A stretch of 13,589 bases of DNA, from contig DBOE01000019.1 of NCBI GenBank assembly GCA_002299585.1, positions 1 to 13,589 on the forward strand, given 5' to 3'. The notes beneath the pieces are model-generated. The model made no database searches and had not been told where the DNA came from. It saw only the letters and a list, made by a program, of their open reading frames with translations. Below, piece after piece: positions 6,762 to 13,573 of this stretch. Position 1 is the first letter of the stretch. Each line of letters begins with the position of its first letter. The translations under genes were made by a program, and so were the position numbers. This DNA comes from Hydrogenovibrio sp. UBA654. GTDB taxonomy: Bacteria > Pseudomonadota > Gammaproteobacteria > Thiomicrospirales > Thiomicrospiraceae.

Positions 6762-7036
6762 ATTATCATAAACTGGGTGTTATTGTGGTTCCATAAATAG
6801 CTGCAATTTAATGTTAAAAATAAAAGCTGGCTTATTATGATTAAACTTTTTATTGGGTGAAAGAAAAGCTGCCGTTTAATCTGGATTGTCTATAGGCAAG
6901 ATACTCCCTAATAATTTTGCTACTAGCTTAGCTATAGGAGGCACTTAACAACTCAAGCCTTTGCGGGGATAGGTTTTAACTTTGACTATAATGGCAATTA
7001 ACTTATAAATATATTTAAGTAAAAATAATAACAAAA
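6762..7036. other. Noncoding interval between convergent genes, with repeat fragments
   Basis: No gene is seen in the interval between the terminator and the 3' end of nadE. It holds copy 2 of the dispersed repeat (6937-6958). It also holds two related 14-mers, AGCTGCAATTTAAT (6799-6812) and AGCTGCCGTTTAAT (6867-6880), each preceded by GGGTG, which look like a decayed duplication. The nadE-proximal end (6990-7036) is very A/T-rich, with TAAATATATTTA near 7006, and no standard terminator for nadE is evident. Confidence 0.6.
6937..6958. repeat. Dispersed intergenic repeat, copy 2 (motif only)
   Basis: The first 17 bases match copy 1 with one difference (GGAGGCACTTAACAACT), and the sequence then diverges to CAAGC. 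Inverted pairing with the following 30 bases is weak, so this looks like a degenerate or partial element. It lies about 80 bases beyond the nadE stop. Confidence 0.7.
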
Positions 7037-8665
7037 TTATTTTTCTTGATAATGGCTAGTAATTGGGTAGCGTCTTTCTTTACCAAAAGCTCGATTGGTT
7101 ATTTTTATACCAGGGGTAGCTTGTCTTCTTTTATATTCATTACGGTTTATCATCTTTACCACTCTTGTCACTTCAGCTAAATCTATCTTTAGCTGATTAC
7201 TTATTTGTAATGGTGATTTATCAAATTTAATAAACTCTCTGATTATTGCATCTAAGGTGTCATAATCTGGCAGACTATCTTGATCTGTTTGCTCTGCTCT
7301 TAATTCAGCTGTTGGGGCTCTAGTTATCACTCTGGTTGGTATCACTTGTACAATACTATTGCGATATTCTGCTAGTTTATATACTAGAGTTTTTGGGACA
7401 TCTTTTAGTGGCGAAAACCCACCAACCATATCGCCATATAAGGTTGAGTAGCCTACTGCAACCTCAGATTTATTGCTAGTTGCTAATACCATCTTGCCAG
7501 TTTTATTAGAGATAGACATCAAAATTGTGCCTCTAATTCTAGCTTGCAAATTTTCTTCGGTTACATCTGCGTCATAACCATCAAACCTATAAATTAAAGA
7601 GCTTTCAAAAGCTGTATAAATATCTTCAATAGCAATTGATTGATATTCTACCCCCATCGTTTTAGCTTGCTGCGCAGCATCTTCTATACTAATGCTGGCG
7701 GTATAACGAAATGGCATCATTACCACCTCTACCTTGTCAGCTCCAAGGGAATCAACGGCTAATGCTAAGGTTAGAGCGGAATCTATACCACCAGAAAGAC
7801 CAATTAAAACACCTGGAAAACAATTTTTTGCAACATAGTCTTTAATCCCCATAACAATAGCTTGATAAACCCTTGCTTCACCTTCACATAGCTGTTGTTT
7901 ATTGCCAGACAAGATACTAACTAGATTATTTTGTTTATTAACTATTACTGTCTCTAAACTGGTTTTAAAAGCTGTTGCTTGTACTTGTAATGAACCATCG
8001 CTATTTATTGCAAATGAACCACCATCAAAGACTAATTCATCTTGCCCACCTACTTGGTTTACATAAATTATAGGCACTTTATTTTCTGCTACTCTGCGTT
8101 TTACTATATCGATTCTATCTTGCTGTTTTTCTAATGAAAAAGGTGATGCATTAAGGGTTAATAGGATTTCTGCACCATCTTTTATTGCTTGATTGGCTGG
8201 GCTTATTTTCCAAATATCTTCACAGATTAATAGCCCAACTTTTACTCCTTTATATTCCACAACACAACTTCTATCAGCGGCTGAAAAATAGCGTTGTTCA
8301 TCAAACACACTGTAATTAGGTAGGTTTTGTTTAATATAACTAGCTTTAATTTGCCCTTTTTCTATCCAAGATGCCATGTTAAATCTTTCTTCCAGGCTGT
8401 CTATCATCGGATAACCAACCACTACTACTATATTTTTTATAGCCTTACATATTTCACTTAAAGCTTGCTCTACTTGTTTATAAAGGTCTAATCTAAATAA
8501 TAAATCTTCGGGAGGATAGCCAGTAATTGTCATTTCAGGAAAAACTACTATATCCGCTTGTTGCTCTAATGCTTGTTTTGCCGTAGCAATTATTAATTCA
8601 GTGTTACCTTTAATATCGCCAACAATAGGGTCAACCTGTGCCATTATTATTTTGATTTCTGCCAT
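7037..8665 (-). CDS. nadE: NadE, glutamine-dependent NAD+ synthetase
   Basis: Amidates nicotinate adenine dinucleotide to NAD+ using glutamine-derived ammonia. It has 542 residues and two domains. The N-terminal nitrilase-type glutaminase (1 to about 260) has the Glu44-Lys112-Cys148 triad, in FPEMTITGYPP, YIKQNLPN and LLICEDIW. The C-terminal ATP-pyrophosphatase domain has the P-loop SGGIDS at 291-296 and the family motif KMVLATSNKSE-AVGYSTLYGD. I start at the ATG at 8665, where the nitrilase fold begins. A longer frame reaching back to 8719 would overlap sucD by over 50 bp and add an irrelevant N-terminus. The start is one base after the sucD stop, so nadE is the third gene of sucC-sucD-nadE. 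Confidence 0.96.
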   Translation of the reverse strand: MAEIKIIMAQVDPIVGDIKGNTELIIATAKQALEQQADIVVFPEMTITGYPPEDLLFRLDLYKQVEQALSEICKAIKNIVVVVGYPMIDSLEERFNMASWIEKGQIKASYIKQNLPNYSVFDEQRYFSAADRSCVVEYKGVKVGLLICEDIWKISPANQAIKDGAEILLTLNASPFSLEKQQDRIDIVKRRVAENKVPIIYVNQVGGQDELVFDGGSFAINSDGSLQVQATAFKTSLETVIVNKQNNLVSILSGNKQQLCEGEARVYQAIVMGIKDYVAKNCFPGVLIGLSGGIDSALTLALAVDSLGADKVEVVMMPFRYTASISIEDAAQQAKTMGVEYQSIAIEDIYTAFESSLIYRFDGYDADVTEENLQARIRGTILMSISNKTGKMVLATSNKSEVAVGYSTLYGDMVGGFSPLKDVPKTLVYKLAEYRNSIVQVIPTRVITRAPTAELRAEQTDQDSLPDYDTLDAIIREFIKFDKSPLQISNQLKIDLAEVTRVVKMINRNEYKRRQATPGIKITNRAFGKERRYPITSHYQEK

Positions 8666-8666
8666 A

Positions 8667-9551
8667 TTATTTCCCAAGCAATTCAAACATAGCAGAGCCC
8701 AAGTCAGCAGGTGAAGCAACCACAGTTACTCCAGCAGATTTTAGGGCAGCAAATTTATCCTCTGCAGTACCTTTGCCACCGCTAACTATTGCTCCAGCAT
8801 GCCCCATTCTCTTGCCCTTTGGCGCGGTTACTCCAGCAATATAAGCAACCACAGGTTTGGTTACTTTAGCCTTTATAAACTCAGCTGCATCTTCTTCAGC
8901 TTGCCCGCCTATTTCTCCTACTAAAATAATGCCTTTTGTTTGCAGATCTTGTTGGAAAAGTTCTAAACAGTCAATAAAACTCATGCCTTGAATTGGATCT
9001 CCGCCTATTCCTACACAAGTAGATTGCCCTAAACCATTTTGAGTAGTTTGGTGAACGGCTTCATAGGTTAAAGTACCTGATCTTGAGATGATACCAATCT
9101 CACCTTTTTTATGAATATGAGCAGGCATAATTCCAATTTTACAGCCGTCCTGATTATCACCAGGTGTAATTAAACCAGGGCAATTAGGACCAATTAAATA
9201 GCAATCTGATTTATCCAATACTGCTCTAACTTTTAACATATCATTAACTGGAATACCCTCGGTAATACAGGTTATTACCTTAATACCAGCGTTGATAGCT
9301 TCAATAATAGAATCCGCTGCAAAAGCTGGAGGTACATAAATCATGGAGGCGATAGCTCCTGTTTTTGCTACTGCTTCATTTACAGTATTAAAAACCGGTA
9401 AACCTAAATGAGTTTGCCCACCTTTACCAGGAGTAACCCCGCCGACCATTTTAGTACCATAAATTATTGCTTGTTCAGAATGAAAAGTACCTTGAGCACC
9501 AGTAAAACCTTGGCAAATTACTTTGGTTTGGTTGTTGATTAAAATACTCAT
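8667..9551 (-). CDS. sucD: SucD, succinyl-CoA synthetase alpha subunit
   Basis: With SucC it interconverts succinyl-CoA and succinate with substrate-level ATP or GTP formation in the TCA cycle. The 294 residues begin with the CoA-binding Rossmann fold (VICQGFTGAQGTFHSEQA, 11-28), include GPNCPGLITPG (121-131), and carry the phosphorylated histidine in MGHAGAIVSGG (His251, equivalent to E. coli His246). The ATG overlaps the sucC TGA as ATGA, and GGAGA eight bases upstream lies inside sucC. Its stop is separated from the nadE start by one base. All expected motifs are intact. Confidence 0.97.
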   Translation of the reverse strand: MSILINNQTKVICQGFTGAQGTFHSEQAIIYGTKMVGGVTPGKGGQTHLGLPVFNTVNEAVAKTGAIASMIYVPPAFAADSIIEAINAGIKVITCITEGIPVNDMLKVRAVLDKSDCYLIGPNCPGLITPGDNQDGCKIGIMPAHIHKKGEIGIISRSGTLTYEAVHQTTQNGLGQSTCVGIGGDPIQGMSFIDCLELFQQDLQTKGIILVGEIGGQAEEDAAEFIKAKVTKPVVAYIAGVTAPKGKRMGHAGAIVSGGKGTAEDKFAALKSAGVTVVASPADLGSAMFELLGK

Positions 9552-10708
9552 TTTGACATCTCCACAACTTTTTTAGCTGCATCAGCAAGACCATTAGCAC
9601 TAATAATATCTAAAGCAGAGTTTGCTAATATTTCTCTACCTAGCTCAACATTAGTACCTTCCAAACGCACAACCACAGGGATAGTTAAACCAACTTCTTT
9701 TACTGCTTTAATAATACCTTCGGCAATTAAATCACAACGCACTATGCCTCCAAAGATATTAACTAAAATTGACTTTATTGTGGTTGAAGACAGTATAAGT
9801 TTAAAAGCTTCTGCTACCCTTTCTGGAGTCGCCCCCCCCCCTACATCTAAGAAGTTAGCTGGCTCGCCACCATTTAATTTAATTAAATCCATAGTAGCCA
9901 TAGCCAAACCCGCACCATTGACCATACAGCCGATATTGCCATCTAAAGCTATATAATTTAACTGGTTGTCGGCCGCTTTTGCTTCTCGCTCATCTTCTTG
10001 GCTAGCATCACGCATTTTTACCAGTTCTGCTTGGCGATATAAGGCATTGAAATCAATGTTAATTTTTGCATCAAGTGCCACAAGGTTGTTTTCATCCGTA
10101 ATAATTAATGGATTAATTTCTAATAGCGAAATATCTTTATCTAATGCAAGTTTATACAAACCATTCATCACTAACATTAATTGTTTAAACGCCGTATTTT
10201 TCAAACCCAAAGCAAAAGCAACTTCACGAGATTGATAGGGCATTAAGCCAACTGAACCATCAATATGAACCGAAAAGATTTTTTCAGGGGATTGTGCTGC
10301 AACTTCCTCAATATCCATGCCACCAGATGATGAGAGGACAAAAGTATGAGTTTTGCTTACTCTATCAACCACCAAACTTAAATAAAGCTCTGCTTGAATA
10401 TTAAGAGTTTCTTCAATTAATAACGAATGGATAGGTAATTCTTTACCTGCGGTTTGAAGTGTCGCTAAAGAACTGCCCAATAATTGTTGGGATATTTTGT
10501 GAGCTTCATCTTTGTTAGTAACTAGCTTTACCCCACCAGCCTTACCCCTAGCACCAGCATGTATTTGAGCTTTAACCACCCATTTATCACCGCCAACCTC
10601 TTCAAGAGCTGAGTTTAATTGTGATAAACCATTTATCATTTTACCCTTTGGGGTGGGGATGTTATAAGCCGCAAATAATTCTTTTGCTTGATATTCGTGT
10701 AAGTTCAT
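9548..10708 (-). CDS. sucC: SucC, succinyl-CoA synthetase beta subunit
   Basis: The ATP-grasp and nucleotide-specifying subunit of succinyl-CoA synthetase. The 386 residues (E. coli 388) contain the ATP-grasp start MNLHEYQAKELFA, HAGARGKAGGVKLV (50-63), the metal-binding EINPL, and the ligase domain with LDGNIGCMVNGAGLAMATMD, LDVGGGATPERV and FGGIVRCDLIAEGI. The chosen ATG (10708) has AAGGA five bases upstream; an in-frame TTG one codon earlier is too close to that site. It is the first gene of the sucC-sucD-nadE operon. The VGGGA codons (residues 290-293) are written as an unbroken run of ten G on the coding strand. Confidence 0.97.
   Translation of the reverse strand: MNLHEYQAKELFAAYNIPTPKGKMINGLSQLNSALEEVGGDKWVVKAQIHAGARGKAGGVKLVTNKDEAHKISQQLLGSSLATLQTAGKELPIHSLLIEETLNIQAELYLSLVVDRVSKTHTFVLSSSGGMDIEEVAAQSPEKIFSVHIDGSVGLMPYQSREVAFALGLKNTAFKQLMLVMNGLYKLALDKDISLLEINPLIITDENNLVALDAKINIDFNALYRQAELVKMRDASQEDEREAKAADNQLNYIALDGNIGCMVNGAGLAMATMDLIKLNGGEPANFLDVGGGATPERVAEAFKLILSSTTIKSILVNIFGGIVRCDLIAEGIIKAVKEVGLTIPVVVRLEGTNVELGREILANSALDIISANGLADAAKKVVEMSK
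9832..9841 (-). repeat. Ten-G homopolymer inside sucC
   Basis: Ten C on the plus strand (ten G in the mRNA) encode Gly290-292 and the first base of Ala293. All three glycines use GGG, a costly choice in an AT-rich genome. The frame is intact as given. Such tracts are prone to slippage during replication and to miscalling in some sequencing chemistries. Confidence 0.9.
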
Positions 10709-10739
10709 CAAAGTCCTTTAAAAATAATGATAATGGGAT

Positions 10740-10768
10740 ATTCTAGCGTAAAAAATACGATTTTTAAA
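10740..10768 (-). promoter_or_regulatory. Candidate promoter for sucC-sucD-nadE
   Basis: On the minus strand a good -10, TAGAAT (10740-10745), lies 17 bp from TTTAAA (10763-10768), a weak -35. The predicted leader is about 25 nt and ends with AAAGGA before the sucC ATG. The -10 is convincing and the -35 is not. Confidence 0.4.
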
Positions 10769-10834
10769 AGCCATTAAAAGAATTTTATTAGTCTAAAAAT
10801 AGTAATGCTCTATTTTGGGTTGAGGATTCCCTAG

Positions 10835-10856
10835 GGAGGCACTTAATAACTGATTA
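10835..10856. repeat. Dispersed intergenic repeat, copy 3 (conserved arm)
   Basis: GGAGGCACTTAATAACTGAT followed by TA matches copy 1 at 19 of 22 positions. It directly abuts the long hairpin at 10865-10908, so this copy, like copy 1, is a conserved arm joined to a foldable core. The core itself is different from that of copy 1. Confidence 0.8.
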
Positions 10857-10864
10857 ATTGAGGT

Positions 10865-10908
10865 CTTTGCACAAGCAAGTTACGAGATTCAAATTATCTC
10901 GTGCAAAG
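10865..10908. repeat. Bulged hairpin 3' of the porin-like gene
   Basis: CTTTGCAC (10865-10872) pairs with GTGCAAAG (10901-10908), and GAGAT (10884-10888) pairs with ATCTC (10896-10900) around a 7-base loop. About ten bases (10873-10882) are left unpaired on one side only. Weaker pairing of GAG/CTC and AATTA-type segments extends outward toward the stop codon at 10917. As the 3' structure of the minus-strand porin-like transcript it could stabilise the RNA or slow polymerase. It lacks a T-run, so it is not a classic terminator. Confidence 0.7.
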
Positions 10909-10916
10909 CTCTCTAA

Positions 10917-12125
10917 TTATATTTTATAGCTAAACATTAGCCAAATTTTATCACGCGATTGATAGCTTACATTATCACTGTTAAAGCTTGCAAGCTTTAA
11001 CAGCCAAGAGAAATGTTCTCCAATTTTTTTAGAAAGTGAAAAGTCCATCTCAGTACCTAATGCAACACTTTGTTGATCCGTTGAAAAGTCATGATAAACG
11101 GCTTTAAAACCATAACCATTTAAGTTATAACTCCCCATAAAATAACTATCTTTAATACCTGACACAGGGGTTGCTAAAAACACATCAGCCCAACCCTGAA
11201 ATTTATGTAGGGTTGCAAGAGAGGTGGTAAAAGCTTGACCACTAACTCTATCACCGCCTAAAGTTTCTGTACCTATTCCAATACTACCACTGCCAATCTT
11301 GTAGTTAGTTTCTAGTAGAAAATAGCTAGCATCATAATTATTGGGATTATTACCATTATCTGACTGATTAGCATATTCTAAAGTGTAAGATACATCAGCT
11401 AGTTTACCAGCAAACTTAACTCCCACGGTGGTATTAGACATGGCTAAAGCATCTTTATTATCAATGTCAAAATAATATCCTGTCAATTTCCCAAAAGATG
11501 GCTGATAGACTGCACTAATTAAATTAGTGTCATGTAGATGATCACCTGCATTAACCGTTTCACCAAAAATACGATTTACATTAAAAATATAGGCATAATC
11601 AAAACTAAACGCCTCATTAATCTTTAATTTATAGGTCAAACTATCAAAGGTTTGTTCGTTCTGACGCCATCCAACACCACCAACAAATCGTTGGTTATCT
11701 AATAAAATGCGTTGTCGTCCATAAGCAACTTTGTTATTAGAATAAGTTAGACGAATAAAAACCTGATTAACTTCTGTTCCGCTGGGCTCTGCAACCACAG
11801 GATACTGAGTTCTATTAGGGCTAGTACCAGCACCTGAATTAAAATCATCAGAAAATATATCGCTCACATCATCAAACTCTAAAACACTATCAAATGCCGC
11901 ATTCCACTTTGTTTTAATAGTGGCTCTAGTCCTCAAAGTAGAGGCTAACGCATTTTTATCAAAATTTTGTTGATCAATAGCTTCCACTCGATACCTAAAG
12001 TTCAAGTCAAGGTCATTAGTAATGCCACTTAGTTGTTGATTACTAGCACTAACAGAATAACTGGTTACAGCCATTACAAAAGCAGGAACTAGATTCCGTT
12101 TTAATTTACTTATTGTAGTTTTCAT
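10917..12125 (-). CDS. Outer-membrane porin-like beta-barrel protein (alginate-export-like type)
   Basis: The product has 402 residues with a Sec signal peptide (basic MKTTISKLKR, hydrophobic 12-22, cleavage after SVSA at 27). The mature protein has many amphipathic strands with acidic, Asn- and Gly-rich turns, and ends in a barrel strand (WLMFSYKI). The stretch KVAYGRQRILLDNQRFVGGVGWRQNEQTFDSL (about 132-163) resembles the YGRQ...NxRFVGxVGWRQ...FD pattern of alginate-export-type porins of marine gammaproteobacteria. The substrate is not inferable. ATG with GGTGA close upstream gives the start. Two candidate minus-strand promoters lie ahead (12155-12182 and 12252-12260). Downstream is a bulged hairpin joined to a dispersed repeat. 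Confidence 0.75.
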   Translation of the reverse strand: MKTTISKLKRNLVPAFVMAVTSYSVSASNQQLSGITNDLDLNFRYRVEAIDQQNFDKNALASTLRTRATIKTKWNAAFDSVLEFDDVSDIFSDDFNSGAGTSPNRTQYPVVAEPSGTEVNQVFIRLTYSNNKVAYGRQRILLDNQRFVGGVGWRQNEQTFDSLTYKLKINEAFSFDYAYIFNVNRIFGETVNAGDHLHDTNLISAVYQPSFGKLTGYYFDIDNKDALAMSNTTVGVKFAGKLADVSYTLEYANQSDNGNNPNNYDASYFLLETNYKIGSGSIGIGTETLGGDRVSGQAFTTSLATLHKFQGWADVFLATPVSGIKDSYFMGSYNLNGYGFKAVYHDFSTDQQSVALGTEMDFSLSKKIGEHFSWLLKLASFNSDNVSYQSRDKIWLMFSYKI

Positions 12126-12154
12126 ATCTTCACCATTTATTTTTATTTAGTCGT

Positions 12155-12182
12155 TATATACGGTTAAGTAGGTACTTAACAA
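12155..12182 (-). promoter_or_regulatory. Proximal promoter candidate for the porin-like gene
   Basis: On the minus strand TTGTTA (12177-12182) and TATATA (12155-12160) are 16 bp apart; an alternative -10, TATAAC (12153-12158), gives 18 bp. Transcription would begin about 20-25 nt before the ATG. The promoter coincides with the perfect palindrome at 12163-12180. Confidence 0.4.
12163..12180. promoter_or_regulatory. Perfect 18-bp dyad GTTAAGTAGGTACTTAAC in the porin promoter, possible operator
   Basis: Two 8-bp arms are exactly complementary around a central GG, filling the promoter spacer and touching the -35. One half coincides with copy 4 of the dispersed repeat. It may therefore be an operator, a repeat remnant co-opted as one, or simply an element end. 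Confidence 0.55.
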
Positions 12183-12189
12183 CTAAAAC
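12168..12189. repeat. Dispersed intergenic repeat, copy 4 (diverged)
   Basis: GTAGGTACTTAACAACT aligns with the family motif with two differences in the first 17 bases, then runs into AAAAC. Read on the minus strand with its flank (AGTTGTTAAGT, then CT, then CTTAA) it is close to copy 1. It shares one intergenic space with copy 5. Confidence 0.5.
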
Positions 12190-12251
12190 AAATATGGTAA
12201 CGCCAACTTTTATTTATACTAAGTTGCTTCTAATATGTATACCTCATATTT

Positions 12252-12260
12252 ATTATAACA
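12252..12260 (-). promoter_or_regulatory. Distal extended -10 promoter candidate for the porin-like gene
   Basis: On the minus strand the sequence reads TGTTATAAT, a perfect TGN-TATAAT extended -10 that needs no strong -35. Transcription from about 12245 would give a leader of roughly 120 nt containing the 12163-12180 dyad. Confidence 0.4.
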
Positions 12261-12360
12261 AAACCCGAAGATAAATAATTTAAAAATAGCTATTTGCACT
12301 AGACACTTCAATTTTAAGATTTAAAACAAGTCGTGCAACACTCAAACCTTATTAGAGTTA

Positions 12361-12381
12361 GGAGATGCTTAACCACCAAAA
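12361..12381. repeat. Dispersed intergenic repeat, copy 5 (diverged)
   Basis: GGAGATGCTTAACCACC matches the family core GGAG-N3-CTTAA and directly abuts the stop codon of the FleQ-like gene (12382-12384). No matching hairpin arm is seen, so this copy is decayed. Confidence 0.5.
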
Positions 12382-13458
12382 TTAAGTTAAATTAAATTTT
12401 TTGATTTTTTCAACTAGGGTTGTTCGATTAGTTTGCAACAGCTTAGCTGCCTGCGAAACATTACCTTTTGTCTGTGTAAGTGCTTTTTGAATAAGCTGAA
12501 CCTCTACCTCAATTAAGTATAATTTTAAATCTAAACCCTCATCTAAACTAGGGGATCGTGAAAATTCTGCTATTGCAAAATCCTCACCTTGCTTTTCCAT
12601 TAACTCTTGCTCAAAGTCTTTTGAGTCTTTATTAATGTCTAACTCTATAAGAATTTTATCAGCTAATAATAAACTTGCATTTGCTGGTATTTCCACTTGA
12701 TATTTTATAGGTAAATCTTCATATTCGACCTTTAAACCAGGGAATAATATAGATAATCTTTCTACTAAATTTCCTAGTTCTCTAACATTTCCTGGCCAAC
12801 TATAGTGCTGTAACGCGATTATTAGTTTTTCTGCTAAAATTGGTATTTTACGATTTTTGCTTTTAATTTTATTGAGCATAAAGTCTAATAGTTCTGGAAT
12901 ATCCTCAACTCTTTCGTGTAACGGAGGTATTTCTATAGGAAAAACATTCAAGCGGTAAAACAAATCTTCTCTAAAATTTCCTATAACAATGCTGTCTTCC
13001 AAATTTCTATGAGTAGCGGCAATAACTCTTACATCAGATCTAAAGCTTTTATTGCCCCCCACTCGTTCATAAACTTGCTCTTGTAAAACTCTTAATAATT
13101 TAACCTGCATAGGTGAGGGCATGTCACCAATTTCATCTAAAAAAATAGTGCCTTTTTCAGCCATTTCAAAACGACCTTTTCGGGCAGTTATAGCTCCAGT
13201 AAAAGCTCCCTTTTCATGACCAAATAATTCAGACTCTAAAAGGTTTGCCGCAATAGCTCCGCAATTAATGGGTACAAAAGGCTTAGATCTTCTAGCAGAA
13301 AGCATGTGCAAACATTGAGCTACTACTTCTTTTCCAGTACCTGAATCACCTAATATAATTACAGTTGCATCAGTTTTTGCTACTTGCATAATTGATTTTT
13401 TAACCTGTTGCATAGCATAGCTATTACCAACGAGATTAGATAACAGGTTTGGATACAT
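12382..13458 (-). CDS. FleQ/FlrA-like sigma-54-dependent transcription activator lacking a receiver domain
   Basis: An AAA+ bacterial enhancer-binding protein that remodels RNA polymerase-sigma-54. The 358 residues hold Walker A GDSGTGKE (37-44), the sigma-54-contacting GAFTGA (84-89), Walker B TIFLDEIGD (104-112), the arginine-finger region REDLFYRL (163-170), WPGNVRE (221-227), an acidic linker (about 255-308) and a Fis-type helix-turn-helix (331-354). The N-terminal LVGNSYAMQQV and the C-terminal GLDLKLYL...NRTTLVEKI closely follow FleQ. The roughly 130-residue FleQ regulatory domain is absent: an in-frame TAG at 13474-13476 lies six codons before the ATG. The ribosome site is weak. With no sensor domain it may be constitutive or controlled by a partner. 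No sigma-54 site (GG-N10-GC type) was recognised nearby. Confidence 0.88.
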   Translation of the reverse strand: MYPNLLSNLVGNSYAMQQVKKSIMQVAKTDATVIILGDSGTGKEVVAQCLHMLSARRSKPFVPINCGAIAANLLESELFGHEKGAFTGAITARKGRFEMAEKGTIFLDEIGDMPSPMQVKLLRVLQEQVYERVGGNKSFRSDVRVIAATHRNLEDSIVIGNFREDLFYRLNVFPIEIPPLHERVEDIPELLDFMLNKIKSKNRKIPILAEKLIIALQHYSWPGNVRELGNLVERLSILFPGLKVEYEDLPIKYQVEIPANASLLLADKILIELDINKDSKDFEQELMEKQGEDFAIAEFSRSPSLDEGLDLKLYLIEVEVQLIQKALTQTKGNVSQAAKLLQTNRTTLVEKIKKFNLT

Positions 13459-13502
13459 TGAATTTAAATAAACCTAACTTAATATATATAAATGTTATTT
13501 AT

Positions 13503-13541
13503 GGAGACGCTTAATAACTGATTGAAATTCTGCGTGTAATT
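13503..13541. repeat. Dispersed intergenic repeat, copy 6
   Basis: The first 22 bases match copy 1 at 20 positions, and similarity continues through the core: AATAACTGATTGAAATTC (13513-13530) is identical to the minus-strand reading of 673-690, followed by a shared GCGTG. It lies 45 bases upstream of the FleQ-like start and, by analogy, may follow the 3' end of a gene outside the window. The right arm is not recognisable. Confidence 0.8.
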
Positions 13542-13573
13542 CTAGCTTATCATCTATAGGCATGTCTTGCAGG

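Noticed and set aside
6980..7000. TTGACTATAAT as a plus-strand promoter
   Set aside because: The -35-like and -10-like parts are adjacent, no usable -35 lies 16-18 bp upstream, and no plus-strand gene follows.
8666..8719. Longer nadE start at 8719
   Set aside because: It would overlap sucD by more than 50 bp and add 18 residues unrelated to the nitrilase fold; the ATG at 8665 is at the expected family start.
9744..10235. Plus-strand ORFs opposite sucC
   Set aside because: They are Ser/Ala/Ile-rich antisense shadows of a strongly conserved gene.
12168..13524. The dispersed motif as a shared promoter element
   Set aside because: Copies 4 and 6 lie ahead of minus-strand genes, but copies 1 and 2 sit between convergent genes with nothing to drive, so promoter function cannot explain the family.
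639..13541. Integron attC sites: ACTTAAC/GCTTAAC fits RYYYAAC and some copies are hairpins
   Set aside because: No integrase gene, the intervening genes are long housekeeping operons rather than cassettes, and in copy 1 the right end reads ATTCAGT instead of GTTRRRY.
639..13541. CRISPR array
   Set aside because: Copies are kilobases apart with genes between them, and no regular spacers exist.
6889..13564. TCTATAGGCAWG shared by 6889-6900 and 13553-13564
   Set aside because: Eleven of twelve bases match, but the position relative to the repeat motif differs between the two sites, so it may be coincidence.
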